From positions 1 to 64,000 of the forward strand of contig NZ_BDBM01000019.1 in assembly GCF_001612985.1 (NCBI RefSeq): 64,000 nucleotides of DNA, written 5' to 3'. Positions 1-8,877 of this stretch are shown here, piece after piece. The stretch is from Nocardia gamkensis NBRC 108242. GTDB lineage: Bacteria; Actinomycetota; Actinomycetes; Mycobacteriales; Mycobacteriaceae. How positions within the stretch are numbered: the first letter of the stretch is position 1; every line of letters starts with the position of its first letter. The notes beneath the pieces were generated by a model, which was not told the origin of the DNA, made no database searches, and saw only the letters and a list, made by a program, of their open reading frames with translations. A program made the translations under genes and the position numbers.

Positions 1-3000
1 CGTAGGCGACGGCAGCGTCCACTCCCATCGCCTGGCCTTGCCGGAAGGCGGCGTCGAATCTGCGAGCACCGAGCGCGCCTCGCGTCGTTCGCTCGCATTC
101 CTTGTGAAAGCGCGACATGCTCAGCAAGACGGCGCGCACGCTGCCGCCCGCCAGCCAGTTTCCCTGGGCGGCTCCCAGCAGCACAGCGGCGCGTTCGACG
201 TCGCCCCGGTCGGCGACGGTCCAGGCCAGCGCCTCGATGCCGAACGCGGTGAGCACCGGACTGTTGGACCGCCGATTGATTCGCAACGCCTCCTCCAGCA
301 ACCGTTGGGCACGGTCTCGCTCGCCCTGCTGGCGTGCGGCGACGCCCAAGCCGCGCAACGCGGTCGCACGATAGAGCAGTTCGCCTCGGGCTTCGGTAAT
401 GGAAAGCACTCGGCGGTAATGCTCGCACGCCCGGGTCATATCGCCGCGCAGTTCGTATGACCATGCGAGGATGGCCAGCGCACTGACGTACAGTTCCCCG
501 GTTGGGTCAGCGCTGAGCAGATCCACCGCCCGTTCGAGGGACGAGGACGCGTCGGCCGCTTCGCCCATGGCGAGTGCGACGATGCCGGTGGCGTAGGCAA
601 GCTGTCCCTCGATGGCGGGGGTGGGGTCCTGGGCGGCGAGTGCTCGTCCCTCCGCCAGGAAAGCGGCGGTGGCCTGGAAATCCCCCTGTGGCGCGGCAAC
701 CTCGCAGGCCGCGCGGAGGGCACTGATGCGGTCGGGTATCGATTGCGCGCCGGGGTGGGCGAGGACGCGGTCGATCCAGAATCGGCCTTCCCCGTACAGG
801 CCGCGAAAGCTCCAGAACTCGTGCAGCGCCGAGACGATGCGCAACCCTGCTTCAGCCGCTGCCCGGCTGTTGTCGGTCAGGCAGGATTCGAGCGCTTCGC
901 GCAGGTTGGGTTGTTCACGTTCGAGCCGGGCGATCCAATCGGGCTGCCGGGGGCTGATCCACTCGGCCTCGGCGTTCAGCGCCATGCGTTGGTACCAGTC
1001 GCGGTGCCTACGGCGCAGCTCGGTGTCCTCGCCGGACTCCCGCAGTTTCTCCCGGCCGTAGTCTCGCAAAGTCTCGAGCATCCGGATGCGCACCACGGAA
1101 TGCGATTGCTCCCGGATCAGGATCGATTTGTCCACCAGGGCCGACAGCACATCCAGCGGACTTTGCGCAGCGGCGTCGAGTGCCCCCCTGTCGGGACCGC
1201 AGATTTCTTCGGCGGCGTCGAGTTCGAAACTGCCGGCGAACACCGACAGCCGTGCCCACAGCTGCTGTTCGGCGCGGGTGCACAACTCGTAGCTCCAGGC
1301 GATACACCACCGCAGCGTTTGCTGCCGTGCGGGGGCGGTACGGCTGCCGCGGGTGAGCAGCGCGTACCGGTCGGTGAGCCGGGCGAGGATCTGCTCCGGC
1401 GACATGGTGCGCATCCGCGCAGCGGCCAGCTCGATCGCCAACGGCAACCCGTCCACCTGGGCACAGATTCCGGCGACGGCGGCCTTGTTGCCCTCGTCGA
1501 GTTCGAAGTCCGGCACCGCGGCCGCGGCGCGGTCGGCGAACAACGTCACCGCGTCGAAGCGCGGCAACCCCGCCAGGGTGGGCTCCCGTTCCGGGTCCGG
1601 CACCAGCAACGGCGCCACCCGCAGCACCGTCTCTCCGGCGATATTCAGCGGTTCCCGGCTGGTGGCCAGGATCCGCAGATCCGGACAAGTCCGCAGCAAC
1701 GTCTCCGTCAGCCCGGCCACGGCCTCCACCACGTGCTCACAGTTGTCCACCACGAGCAGCGTTTCGCGCGAGGCCAGGAAGTCGGTCAGGACCTCGAGCA
1801 GCGGCGCGGCCGACTGGTTCCGTACGCCGAGGGCGGCTGCCATTACGTCGACCAGCAGGGCTGGATCCGACACCTCGGCCAGCTCGACCAGCCACACCCC
1901 GTCTGCGAAATCGCGGCGCACCTGCGTCGCCGCGCGTAGCGCCAGCCGTGTCTTGCCGACACCTCCGATGCCGGTCAACGTCACCAGCCGCGAGGCCGAC
2001 AGCAATTTCTTCAGTTGCGACACTTCGGCGCGCCTGCCGACGAAACTGGTCAGCTCGAGCGGCAGCTCGCCGCTGTGGTCCCGCGCAGCCGCCATCGGCG
2101 TACGCCACCCCCGCGACGGTGGCTTCTCGCCCCGACGCCCGAGCATCCCGTCGGGATGCTCGAGATCCGATTCGCCCAGCAATGCCATCTCACCTACCGA
2201 GAACCCGCGGCCCTGCTGCACCTGCCGGATGGCCTCACCCAGCGCCGCGGCCGAGGGCCGCTCGTGGCGGTCTCGGCTCATCGCGGCTTCCACGAGCGCC
2301 GACACGTCCTCGGGGAGACCCTTCTCCCGTAGGTCCGGCACCGGCTGGGTGGACATCCGGACGAACTGTGCCACCACGTTCTCCCCGCTGTGCCGCTCGA
2401 AGGCGGCATGGCCGGTCAGCGCGCAGAACAGCGTGGCGCCGAGCCCGTAGACGTCCGCGGCCGGGGTCGGATCGACGCCTTCCAGCACTTCCGGTGCGGT
2501 GAAGGCGGGCGACCCGGTCACAATGCCCGCAGCGGTCTGGAATCCGCCGGCGATATGCGCGATACCGAAATCGGTCAACGCGGGCTCCCCGTACTCGGTG
2601 AGCAGGATGTTTCCCGGTTTCACGTCCCGATGCACGATGCCGAGGCGATGCGCGCTGGCCAGTGCACCGGCGATCTTCACCCCGATCGACAACACCCTCT
2701 CCAGAGGAAGCGGACCATGCTGTCGTATCCACGCGTCCAGCGAATTCAGCGGGTGATACGGCATCACGAGAAAGGGCTGCCCGCTACCGATCGCACCGGT
2801 CTCCAGCACGGTGACGATGTTCGGATGCGCCGTCAACCTGCCCATCGCGCGCTGCTCCCGCGCGAACCGGGCCTGGTTGTCGGCGTCCAGTTCGGCGGAC
2901 AGCACCTTCACCGCCACCGTCCGGTCCAGCGCGACCTGCCGACAGCGATACACCACACCGAAACCCCCGCGACCGATCTCCACCGCGTTCTCGAAACCAG

Positions 3001-3070
3001 CCGTGGCCAGCTCCGCCGTGAGAGGCGTTGTCACCTCACGGCGTGTCCGCAGCGGATCGTCATCGGTCAT
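1..3070 (-). CDS. Ser/Thr protein kinase-ATPase-TPR regulator (PknK/LuxR-like), C-terminus off window
   Basis: The reading frame runs open from the ATG at 3070 to the window edge (1023 codons visible, no stop). An N-terminal Hanks-type kinase has the glycine loop GRGGFGVVY (about residues 33-41), the ATP lysine in VAVKVL (K55), HRDVKPGN (about 145) and DFG. It is followed by a second nucleotide-binding module with Walker A TGIGGVGKT (about 368) and the CEHV and GLPLAIELAA motifs of the NB-ARC/MalT ATPases, then helical TPR-like repeats. This order matches PknK-type regulators and LuxR-family ATPases, whose C-terminal helix-turn-helix would lie outside the window. Role inferred: a cytoplasmic signalling regulator combining phosphorylation with DNA binding. 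The kinase call is secure; the DNA-binding end cannot be seen. It is not obviously linked to the catabolic genes downstream. Confidence 0.85.
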   Translation of the reverse strand, partial: MTDDDPLRTRREVTTPLTAELATAGFENAVEIGRGGFGVVYRCRQVALDRTVAVKVLSAELDADNQARFAREQRAMGRLTAHPNIVTVLETGAIGSGQPFLVMPYHPLNSLDAWIRQHGPLPLERVLSIGVKIAGALASAHRLGIVHRDVKPGNILLTEYGEPALTDFGIAHIAGGFQTAAGIVTGSPAFTAPEVLEGVDPTPAADVYGLGATLFCALTGHAAFERHSGENVVAQFVRMSTQPVPDLREKGLPEDVSALVEAAMSRDRHERPSAAALGEAIRQVQQGRGFSVGEMALLGESDLEHPDGMLGRRGEKPPSRGWRTPMAAARDHSGELPLELTSFVGRRAEVSQLKKLLSASRLVTLTGIGGVGKTRLALRAATQVRRDFADGVWLVELAEVSDPALLVDVMAAALGVRNQSAAPLLEVLTDFLASRETLLVVDNCEHVVEAVAGLTETLLRTCPDLRILATSREPLNIAGETVLRVAPLLVPDPEREPTLAGLPRFDAVTLFADRAAAAVPDFELDEGNKAAVAGICAQVDGLPLAIELAAARMRTMSPEQILARLTDRYALLTRGSRTAPARQQTLRWCIAWSYELCTRAEQQLWARLSVFAGSFELDAAEEICGPDRGALDAAAQSPLDVLSALVDKSILIREQSHSVVRIRMLETLRDYGREKLRESGEDTELRRRHRDWYQRMALNAEAEWISPRQPDWIARLEREQPNLREALESCLTDNSRAAAEAGLRIVSALHEFWSFRGLYGEGRFWIDRVLAHPGAQSIPDRISALRAACEVAAPQGDFQATAAFLAEGRALAAQDPTPAIEGQLAYATGIVALAMGEAADASSSLERAVDLLSADPTGELYVSALAILAWSYELRGDMTRACEHYRRVLSITEARGELLYRATALRGLGVAARQQGERDRAQRLLEEALRINRRSNSPVLTAFGIEALAWTVADRGDVERAAVLLGAAQGNWLAGGSVRAVLLSMSRFHKECERTTRGALGARRFDAAFRQGQAMGVDAAVAY

Positions 3071-3184
3071 CGCTCGGGCGTGACCCCACCAGCATGTCTC
3101 CGACAGCAGGCAACATGCGCGCACCTTTCACCACTGCCCAGCGTATCGCCGAAACCTCAGCGACGGCCCACACCGTCCAAACGG

Positions 3185-4462
3185 TTACCTACCGTCCATC
3201 GCCGACACATCCCGCACTCCGCGCTCGAGGGCACGATCTCCCGCGCGCCGTCCCGCAACCGCCCGGAGATCGGGTCCGGTGCGCGACGTGGTCAGGGTGA
3301 CCACCATGGCGGTAGCGATGGCCGCGGCGGCGAGTGCGGCGGTGGCGGGCCAGCCGAACCAGCCGACGGCGGCGGCGCCGAACGCGGCGCCGCAGCTGCC
3401 GCCGATGAAGTAGACGATCATGTAGGCGCTGTTGAAGCGAGCCGGGGCGGCCGGGTCGATGGCGAGGACCGTGCTCTGGTTGGCTACCTGGGCCGCGAAC
3501 AGTCCGGCGTCGAAGAGGCCGAGGCAGACGAGGGTTGCGACCGTATTCGACAGGAAGGCGCCCAGAGCCGCCGAGGCGGCGATGGCGAGCACGAGCCCGA
3601 TCGCGATCACTCGCCGCGCGCCGATGCGGTCGGTCCACGCCCCCGAGACGCGAGTGGCGGCGACACCGAGGAGTCCGGCGAAGGCGTACATGCCGATCCG
3701 TTCCGGCGAGTACGAGAACGGCGGCTGGGACAGCGCGACCGGGAGTCCGGCCCAGATCGTGCAGAAGGCGAAGAACCAAAGGGCGCCGCGACCGGCCGCC
3801 AGACGCAGGGCCGGATATCGGCCGTGCAGTCCGGGAAGTCCGCGCACCGTTGCCAGATAACCCACCGTGGCATTCCCCGCTACGGCGGGAAGCGCGAACC
3901 GGGCGGTGACCGCGATAGCCGCGCACGCCACCGCGAACGCGAGAAGCGTTCCGCGCCAACCGATCGCATCCGCCAGCCAACCTCCGACGATCCGCCCCGC
4001 GAGGATCCCCGCCGAAATGCCCGCCGTGACGACGCCCAGGACAGTGGCCCGCCGTCGTGGTTGCGCGAGACGTCCGGCCACCGAACTCAACTGCGCACCG
4101 ACCGATGATCCCGCCCCGATCAGGCCGACGACCGGGCCGAGCAGCCAGGCCGAACCGACCACCGCGCTCGCCGCCAGAGCGATGGCCAGGGCACCGAACT
4201 GGGCCGACAGCACCACCCGCGGCGAGAACCGGTCGACCAGCGGTACCAGCAGCGCCAGCCCCACCAGATAGCCGAGCGACCCGCACGCCAGAGCGGTGCC
4301 CACCGCCGCGAGTGAGGCGTGTAGCGAACCGGCGACTTCCGCGATGGCCGGTTGCAGCGGATAGATGGTCGCGGTGCCGAGCGCGGCCGCCAGCGACATG
4401 AACCAAACGACGGGTGTCCGCAGCGCGGTGCCCCGCGTGTCCGGAATCGAATCCGTTTTCAT
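3185..4462 (-). CDS. MFS transporter, 12 TM segments
   Basis: A 425-residue hydrophobic protein with about twelve membrane segments and the loop between TM2 and TM3 typical of major facilitator drug:proton antiporters (VDRFSPRVVLSA). A repeat of this loop (WTDRIGARRVIAIG) starts the second half, as expected for the two six-helix halves. Its size and motifs fit the AraJ/arabinose-efflux-like branch that exports small molecules. The start chosen is ATG 4462 (MKTDSIPD); a longer reading frame upstream is basic, has no membrane character and no ribosome site. No neighbour indicates a substrate. Transporter class is firm, substrate unknown. Confidence 0.85.
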   Translation of the reverse strand: MKTDSIPDTRGTALRTPVVWFMSLAAALGTATIYPLQPAIAEVAGSLHASLAAVGTALACGSLGYLVGLALLVPLVDRFSPRVVLSAQFGALAIALAASAVVGSAWLLGPVVGLIGAGSSVGAQLSSVAGRLAQPRRRATVLGVVTAGISAGILAGRIVGGWLADAIGWRGTLLAFAVACAAIAVTARFALPAVAGNATVGYLATVRGLPGLHGRYPALRLAAGRGALWFFAFCTIWAGLPVALSQPPFSYSPERIGMYAFAGLLGVAATRVSGAWTDRIGARRVIAIGLVLAIAASAALGAFLSNTVATLVCLGLFDAGLFAAQVANQSTVLAIDPAAPARFNSAYMIVYFIGGSCGAAFGAAAVGWFGWPATAALAAAAIATAMVVTLTTSRTGPDLRAVAGRRAGDRALERGVRDVSAMDGR

Positions 4463-4603
4463 CGCACCGACGCTAGGAGCACCGGGCCCAAGACTCCGGC
4501 GGGAAAAGGACGCGATAGTTGCGCTGTTCAGCCGCTTTCGAATTCCGGTCTGGTGAGTTCGGTGCCTACGTGAGCGGTGCACCGGAGTGGGGCTGAGCGG
4601 CGC

Positions 4604-5092
4604 TCATTGGTTTGCCGCTGATTGATGCGCCGGGTGGCGCTGGTCGCGGCGGCGCACCGTACGCAACCCGCAGGCTTGGCCCACGCTCGCGCCTTCGAGC
4701 AGGTATTGCAGCCCGATCACCACGAATCCGAACAACCATCGTGCGACCGTCTGCCATATACGCGGACGTCGGCCGTCCTTCCATCGCACTACCCGCATTC
4801 CGAACACCAGTTTCGCGAGACTGCCGCGCAACAGGAGTGTGCCGAGTACGTGGTTGGCGAATGACACCGCGAGCACGCACGGAACGAACGCGCCGAGGAA
4901 TTCCGCGACACCGTCGGAGGCAGGAAAGACACGCTGCGACAATGCCAATCCGACGATCAGCGCTATCAGGGCGTCGGTCGTCGCGGCCAGGGCGAGGCGG
5001 TTCTCCCCCGCCTCGTCCGGAACAGCGGCCCGCGGCGCAGACGCCTGGCCGCGTGGTCGGCTTCGGTTGGGACCGGGGCGTGTTGCGTTCAC
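4604..5092 (-). CDS. RDD family membrane protein
   Basis: A protein of about 162 residues whose core starts with RLALAATTDALI, the Arg-Asp pattern that opens RDD domains, and continues through three predicted membrane helices with the loop LRGSLAKLVFGMRVV and a conserved Trp/Arg segment after it. RDD proteins are small integral membrane proteins of unclear function, some linked to ion exchange. The GTG at 5092 is the nearest start that gives a short N-terminal tail; the open frame continues upstream into basic, low-information sequence. Start is tentative. It appears to be a single gene between the MFS transporter and a secreted protein. Confidence 0.65.
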   Translation of the reverse strand: MNATRPGPNRSRPRGQASAPRAAVPDEAGENRLALAATTDALIALIVGLALSQRVFPASDGVAEFLGAFVPCVLAVSFANHVLGTLLLRGSLAKLVFGMRVVRWKDGRRPRIWQTVARWLFGFVVIGLQYLLEGASVGQACGLRTVRRRDQRHPAHQSAANQ

Positions 5093-5213
5093 GCGACGTA
5101 TTGTGGCCCAGCTCGAGGACGCTCCCCAGCGGTGCGGTGCCCGCCGCCCGCGAGATAGCGATGGTGCGGGCTTCGTCCCAGGGACATCGCGGCGGGCGCC
5201 GCCTGCCGGTGGT

Positions 5214-5636
5214 CTATCCCGGGATGACGTATTGCACCTGGACCGAATCGGGAGAGTGGAAGAATTCCTTGGTGGTGACGGACAATTCGATGTGGCCGGG
5301 ACCTGACGGGATGGTGGCCGAGTTGTACCACGAGCCGACCAATTTGATGGTGGTGTTGCCGCGGGCACCGGTGTCGATGTTGTGCCAGGAGACGTAGGCG
5401 GTGGTCGCGCAGGTACCGATGCCTTCGAAGGCGCTGGTGAGATGGAGTCCCGAGGAGGAGTCCTGATCCACGTTCCCGCGGATCGTCCCGTAGCACAAGC
5501 CCGCTTCGGTCGCCGTGGTGTAGAGGACCGGGAGATCGACGGCCTCCGCCGAGGCGGTGCCCGCGAAGACGAATGCCGGAGCGCAGGCCACTACGGCGGC
5601 TGCGGCGGTTGTGACGAACCTGGTGACCGAGCGCAT
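5214..5636 (-). CDS. small secreted protein of unknown function
   Basis: Encodes 140 residues. A Sec signal peptide is clear: MRSVTRF, then an alanine-rich hydrophobic stretch ending in TASA before EAVDLP, with cleavage expected near residue 30. The mature part of about 110 residues has two cysteines (GLCYGT and GTCATT) that could form a disulfide and a beta-rich composition with many Thr, Ser and Gly. ATG 5636 is preceded by GAGGGG at good spacing, which rejects a longer frame. No family is recognised. The export signal is firm, the function is unknown. Confidence 0.75.
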   Translation of the reverse strand: MRSVTRFVTTAAAAVVACAPAFVFAGTASAEAVDLPVLYTTATEAGLCYGTIRGNVDQDSSSGLHLTSAFEGIGTCATTAYVSWHNIDTGARGNTTIKLVGSWYNSATIPSGPGHIELSVTTKEFFHSPDSVQVQYVIPG

Positions 5637-5736
5637 GAGTTCCCCTCTGCTGTTCGCTGATCGGCATGCCCAGTTGTACTGCGGCTGCACGTCTTATCCG
5701 TCGCCGCACCAGAGCCGTTACGCCGCGCGGCGATGT

Positions 5737-6888
5737 TCAGGACAAGCCCAGGTCCCGGGCCACGATCATCTTCATGACCTCGCTGGTGCCCGCGTAGATT
5801 CGCGCCACCCTCGCGTCGGTGTACAACCGGGCGATCGGATACTCCATCATGTACCCGTACCCGCCGAACAATTGCAGGCAGCGGTCCACGACGCGGGCCT
5901 GTACCTCCGTGCAGAAGAGCTTGACCCGGGCGGCGTCCGCTCCGGACAAGGCGCCCTCGACCAGGTCGAGCACCGCACGGTCGACCATCGTCTGCGCCGC
6001 TTCCACTTCCGCGGACATCGCGGCGAGTTCGAACTTCGTGTTCTGGAACGAGGCCACCGGGGTGCCGAAGGCCTTGCGCTGCTTGGTGTAGTCGACGGTC
6101 GCGGTGATCGCCGCCCGTGCCTGCGCGACCGAGCCGACCGCGACGGTGAGCCGTTCCTGTGGCAGATTGTGCCCGAGATAGCCGAACGCCGCGCCCTCGG
6201 CGCCGAGCCGGTTGGCGACCGGTACCCGGACGTCGTGGAACGACAGCTCCATGGTGTCCTGCACCTTGCAGCCCATCTTCTCCAGCATGCGGCCGCGGGT
6301 GAAGCCCGGCATTCCGTCCTCCACCACCAGCAGGGTGAGCCCCGCGCGGCGGTTGTCCGGGTCGGTGGACGTGCGGGCCACCACGATCACCAGGTCCGCG
6401 AGCAGACCGCCGGTGATGAAGGTCTTGGCGCCGTTGAGCACATAGTCGTCGCCGTCGCGCACCGCGCTGGTTCGCATCCCCGCCAGATCCGAGCCCGTGC
6501 CCGGCTCGGTCATGGCGATCGCGGTGAGCAGCTGCCCCGACGCCAGCCCGGGAAACCATCGCCGCCGTTGCGCGGCGTCGGCGTACTCCAGGAAGTACGG
6601 CAGGATGACGTCGAGCTGGGTGCGCACGGTGCCGAGGGTGACCAAGGCCCGGCCCGCCTCTTCTTGCAGGATCACGTTGTAGCGGTAGTCGCGAATGCCC
6701 GCTCCCCCGTATTCCTCGGGTACCGCGAAGCCGAGCAGCCCGAGTTCGCCCATCTCGCTGAAGATCTCGCGCGGCATCCTGCCGTCCTTCTCCCACGCGG
6801 AGTAGTCCGGCACGATCCGCTTCTCCACGAAATCCCGGACCAGCTGCCGGAACGCCTCGTGGTCGGCAGTGAACAGCTCTCGTCGCAC
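5737..6888 (-). CDS. acyl-CoA dehydrogenase, long-chain/isovaleryl-like
   Basis: A full-length (383 aa) flavin-dependent acyl-CoA dehydrogenase that would introduce the alpha-beta double bond in an acyl-CoA. Family signatures are AIAMTEPGTGSDLAG (flavin and substrate loop), KTFITGG, LPQERLTVAVGSV followed by YTKQRKAFG, and LFGGYGYMMEYP. The C-terminal flavin motif reads YAGTSEVMK, so the Glu of medium-chain enzymes (YEGT) is absent; as in the long-chain and isovaleryl branches the catalytic Glu would lie elsewhere. The start is GTG 6888, set by GGAGG just upstream; the frame extending further overlaps the thiolase. It is the last gene of a six-gene CoA operon. Confidence 0.9.
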   Translation of the reverse strand: MRRELFTADHEAFRQLVRDFVEKRIVPDYSAWEKDGRMPREIFSEMGELGLLGFAVPEEYGGAGIRDYRYNVILQEEAGRALVTLGTVRTQLDVILPYFLEYADAAQRRRWFPGLASGQLLTAIAMTEPGTGSDLAGMRTSAVRDGDDYVLNGAKTFITGGLLADLVIVVARTSTDPDNRRAGLTLLVVEDGMPGFTRGRMLEKMGCKVQDTMELSFHDVRVPVANRLGAEGAAFGYLGHNLPQERLTVAVGSVAQARAAITATVDYTKQRKAFGTPVASFQNTKFELAAMSAEVEAAQTMVDRAVLDLVEGALSGADAARVKLFCTEVQARVVDRCLQLFGGYGYMMEYPIARLYTDARVARIYAGTSEVMKMIVARDLGLS

Positions 6889-6902
6889 GGCGGGCCTCCC
6901 GT

Positions 6903-8048
6903 TCAGGACATCAGTTCGACGACGGTGGCGTTGGCGGTGCCGCCGCCCTCGCACATGGTCTGCAAGCCGTAGCGAATGCCGTTGTCGCGCATGTGGTGCA
7001 GCATCCGGGTCAGCAGGACGGCGCCGGATCCGCCGAGCGGGTGCCCGAGCGCGATCGCTCCGCCCAGTGGATTCACCAGCGATTCGTCGGCGCCGGTCTC
7101 GGCCAGCCAGGCGAGCGGGACAGGCGCGAACGCTTCGTTCACCTCGAAGACGCCGATATCGCCCAGCGCGAGACCGGCTTTGCGCAACACCTTCTCCGTC
7201 GCGGGGATCGGGCCGGTGAGCATCAGCACCGGATCGGAGCCGGCTACGGCGCCCGCGCGGTAGCGGGCCAGTGGCGTCAGGCCCAGCTCGCGCGCCTTGC
7301 GCGGGGTGGTCACCAGCAGGGCGGCCGCGCCGTCGGAGATCTGTGAGGCGTTGCCCGCGTGGATCACACCGTCGTCCTGGAACGCGGGTTTCAGCCCGGC
7401 GAGCTTCGCCGCGGTGGTGCCGCGCCGGATCCCCTCGTCGGCGTCCACCACGCCCGCTTCGGTGCTCACGGGCACGATCTGGTCGGTGAAGGCGCCCGCG
7501 TCCTGGGCGGCGGCGGCACGCTCGTGCGAGCGCGCGGAGTACTCGTCGAGCCGGGTGCGGCCGAATCCCCACTTCTTCGCGATCAATTCGGCCGAGATGC
7601 CCTGATCGAACGCGAAGCCGTCGTAGCGCGCCAACGCTTTCGGCCCATAGGGAGCACCGGAAGCCTTCGCCGCGTTCAGCGGCACCCGGCTCATCACTTC
7701 GACTCCGCCGGCGATCACGATGTCCTGCTGTCCGGAGAGCACGGCTTGCGCCGCGAAATCGAGCGCTTGCTGGCTGGAACCGCAGGCCCGGCTCACCGTG
7801 GTGCCCGGAACGCTTTCCGGCCAGCCCGCCGCCAGCACGGCGTAGCGGCCGATGTTGCTGGACTGGTCGCCGACCTGGGAGACGCAGCCCCAGATCACGT
7901 CGTCGATCAGCGCCGGATCGAGGGCGCAGCGCTCGGCCAGCGCGGTGAGCACCAGCGCGGACAGGTCGGCCGGGTGCACACCGGACAGTCCTCCGTTACG
8001 TTTGCCGACGGCGGTGCGGACCGCCCCGGCGATGACTACCTCACGCAT
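6903..8048 (-). CDS. acetyl-CoA acyltransferase (thiolase)
   Basis: A 381-residue thiolase that would cleave a 3-ketoacyl-CoA with CoA in the last step of beta-oxidation. The nucleophilic Cys is in SRACGSSQQAL, the catalytic His in GHPLGGSGA, and the second Cys in CEGGGTANA; the NEAF segment is also present. Length and motif order are those of degradative FadA-type enzymes. The start is ATG 8048 (MREVV); it lies one base after the stop of the upstream hydratase, so the two are almost certainly co-translated. A dehydrogenase follows 14 bases downstream. Chain specificity cannot be read. Confidence 0.92.
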   Translation of the reverse strand: MREVVIAGAVRTAVGKRNGGLSGVHPADLSALVLTALAERCALDPALIDDVIWGCVSQVGDQSSNIGRYAVLAAGWPESVPGTTVSRACGSSQQALDFAAQAVLSGQQDIVIAGGVEVMSRVPLNAAKASGAPYGPKALARYDGFAFDQGISAELIAKKWGFGRTRLDEYSARSHERAAAAQDAGAFTDQIVPVSTEAGVVDADEGIRRGTTAAKLAGLKPAFQDDGVIHAGNASQISDGAAALLVTTPRKARELGLTPLARYRAGAVAGSDPVLMLTGPIPATEKVLRKAGLALGDIGVFEVNEAFAPVPLAWLAETGADESLVNPLGGAIALGHPLGGSGAVLLTRMLHHMRDNGIRYGLQTMCEGGGTANATVVELMS

Positions 8049-8049
8049 C

Positions 8050-8877
8050 TCATCTCCCGTTCTCGGAATTACCGGCGGCGCGGATCGGCGGCCGCCGGAC
8101 GGTCCAGTGGCCGGTGAACCGTGGTTCGCGCCGTTCGGCGAAGGCCGCGAACGCCTCCGGGGCATCGGCGGTGGCGAAGTTCAGTCCCTGCGCCCTGGAC
8201 TCGGCCGCGAGCGCTTCCCGCAGTGTCGAGCCCGCGCCTTCGTGCAGCAGCGCCTTGGTCTGGGCCAGCGCCACCGGCGGTCCGGCCGCCAGGCGCGCGG
8301 CGAGCTCGGTGACGAACCCGTCGATCTCCTCCTGTGCCACCACCCAGGTGACCAGTCCCAGATCGCGAGCCTGTTCGGCGTCGATCGTCTCGGCAAGCAG
8401 CGCCAGCCGCTTGGCCTGTTGCAGGCCGATCAGCCGGGGCAGCAGCCAGGAGCCGCCCAGATCCAGCGACAGTCCGCGGCGGGTGAAGATCTGCGCGAAC
8501 GTCGATTGCGGGGTGGCCACCACGAGATCGCAGCCGAGGGCCAGATTCCAGCCCGCGCCGACCGCGACGCCGGTGACTTTCGCGACGGTGGGCAGGGGAA
8601 GTTCGTGCAGCAGGACAGCGACGTCGGTGAGGGCGCGCATCCGGTAGACCGGGTGCGCGTTGTCGGGCGTCGAGATGTCCGCGCCGGAACAGAACGCGCT
8701 GCCCGCGCCGGTGAGCACCAGGGCGCGCACCGCGCGGTCGGCCGCGGCAGCGCGCAGCGCGTCGGCCAGCGCCGCCCAGAGTTCGGCATCGATCGCGTTC
8801 TTGCGGTACGGCCGGTTCAGCGTCAGTGTGCGCACGCCGTCGCGATCCTCCGAAAGCAGCACGGACTCGCCGGTCAT
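8050..8877 (-). CDS. enoyl-CoA hydratase/isomerase family protein
   Basis: A 275-residue crotonase-fold protein. The oxyanion-hole segments are visible as FCSGADIS and GVAVGAGWNLALGCDLVVA, followed by FTRRGLSLDLGGSWLLPRLIG. In this last stretch the usual catalytic Glu of hydratases is replaced by Asp/Gly-type residues, so isomerase, hydrolase or C-C lyase activity is possible. ATG 8877 overlaps the stop of the upstream CoA-transferase (ATGA). It sits between CoA-transferase and thiolase genes, which supports action on a CoA ester inside a beta-oxidation-like route. Confidence 0.88.
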   Translation of the reverse strand: MTGESVLLSEDRDGVRTLTLNRPYRKNAIDAELWAALADALRAAAADRAVRALVLTGAGSAFCSGADISTPDNAHPVYRMRALTDVAVLLHELPLPTVAKVTGVAVGAGWNLALGCDLVVATPQSTFAQIFTRRGLSLDLGGSWLLPRLIGLQQAKRLALLAETIDAEQARDLGLVTWVVAQEEIDGFVTELAARLAAGPPVALAQTKALLHEGAGSTLREALAAESRAQGLNFATADAPEAFAAFAERREPRFTGHWTVRRPPIRAAGNSENGR

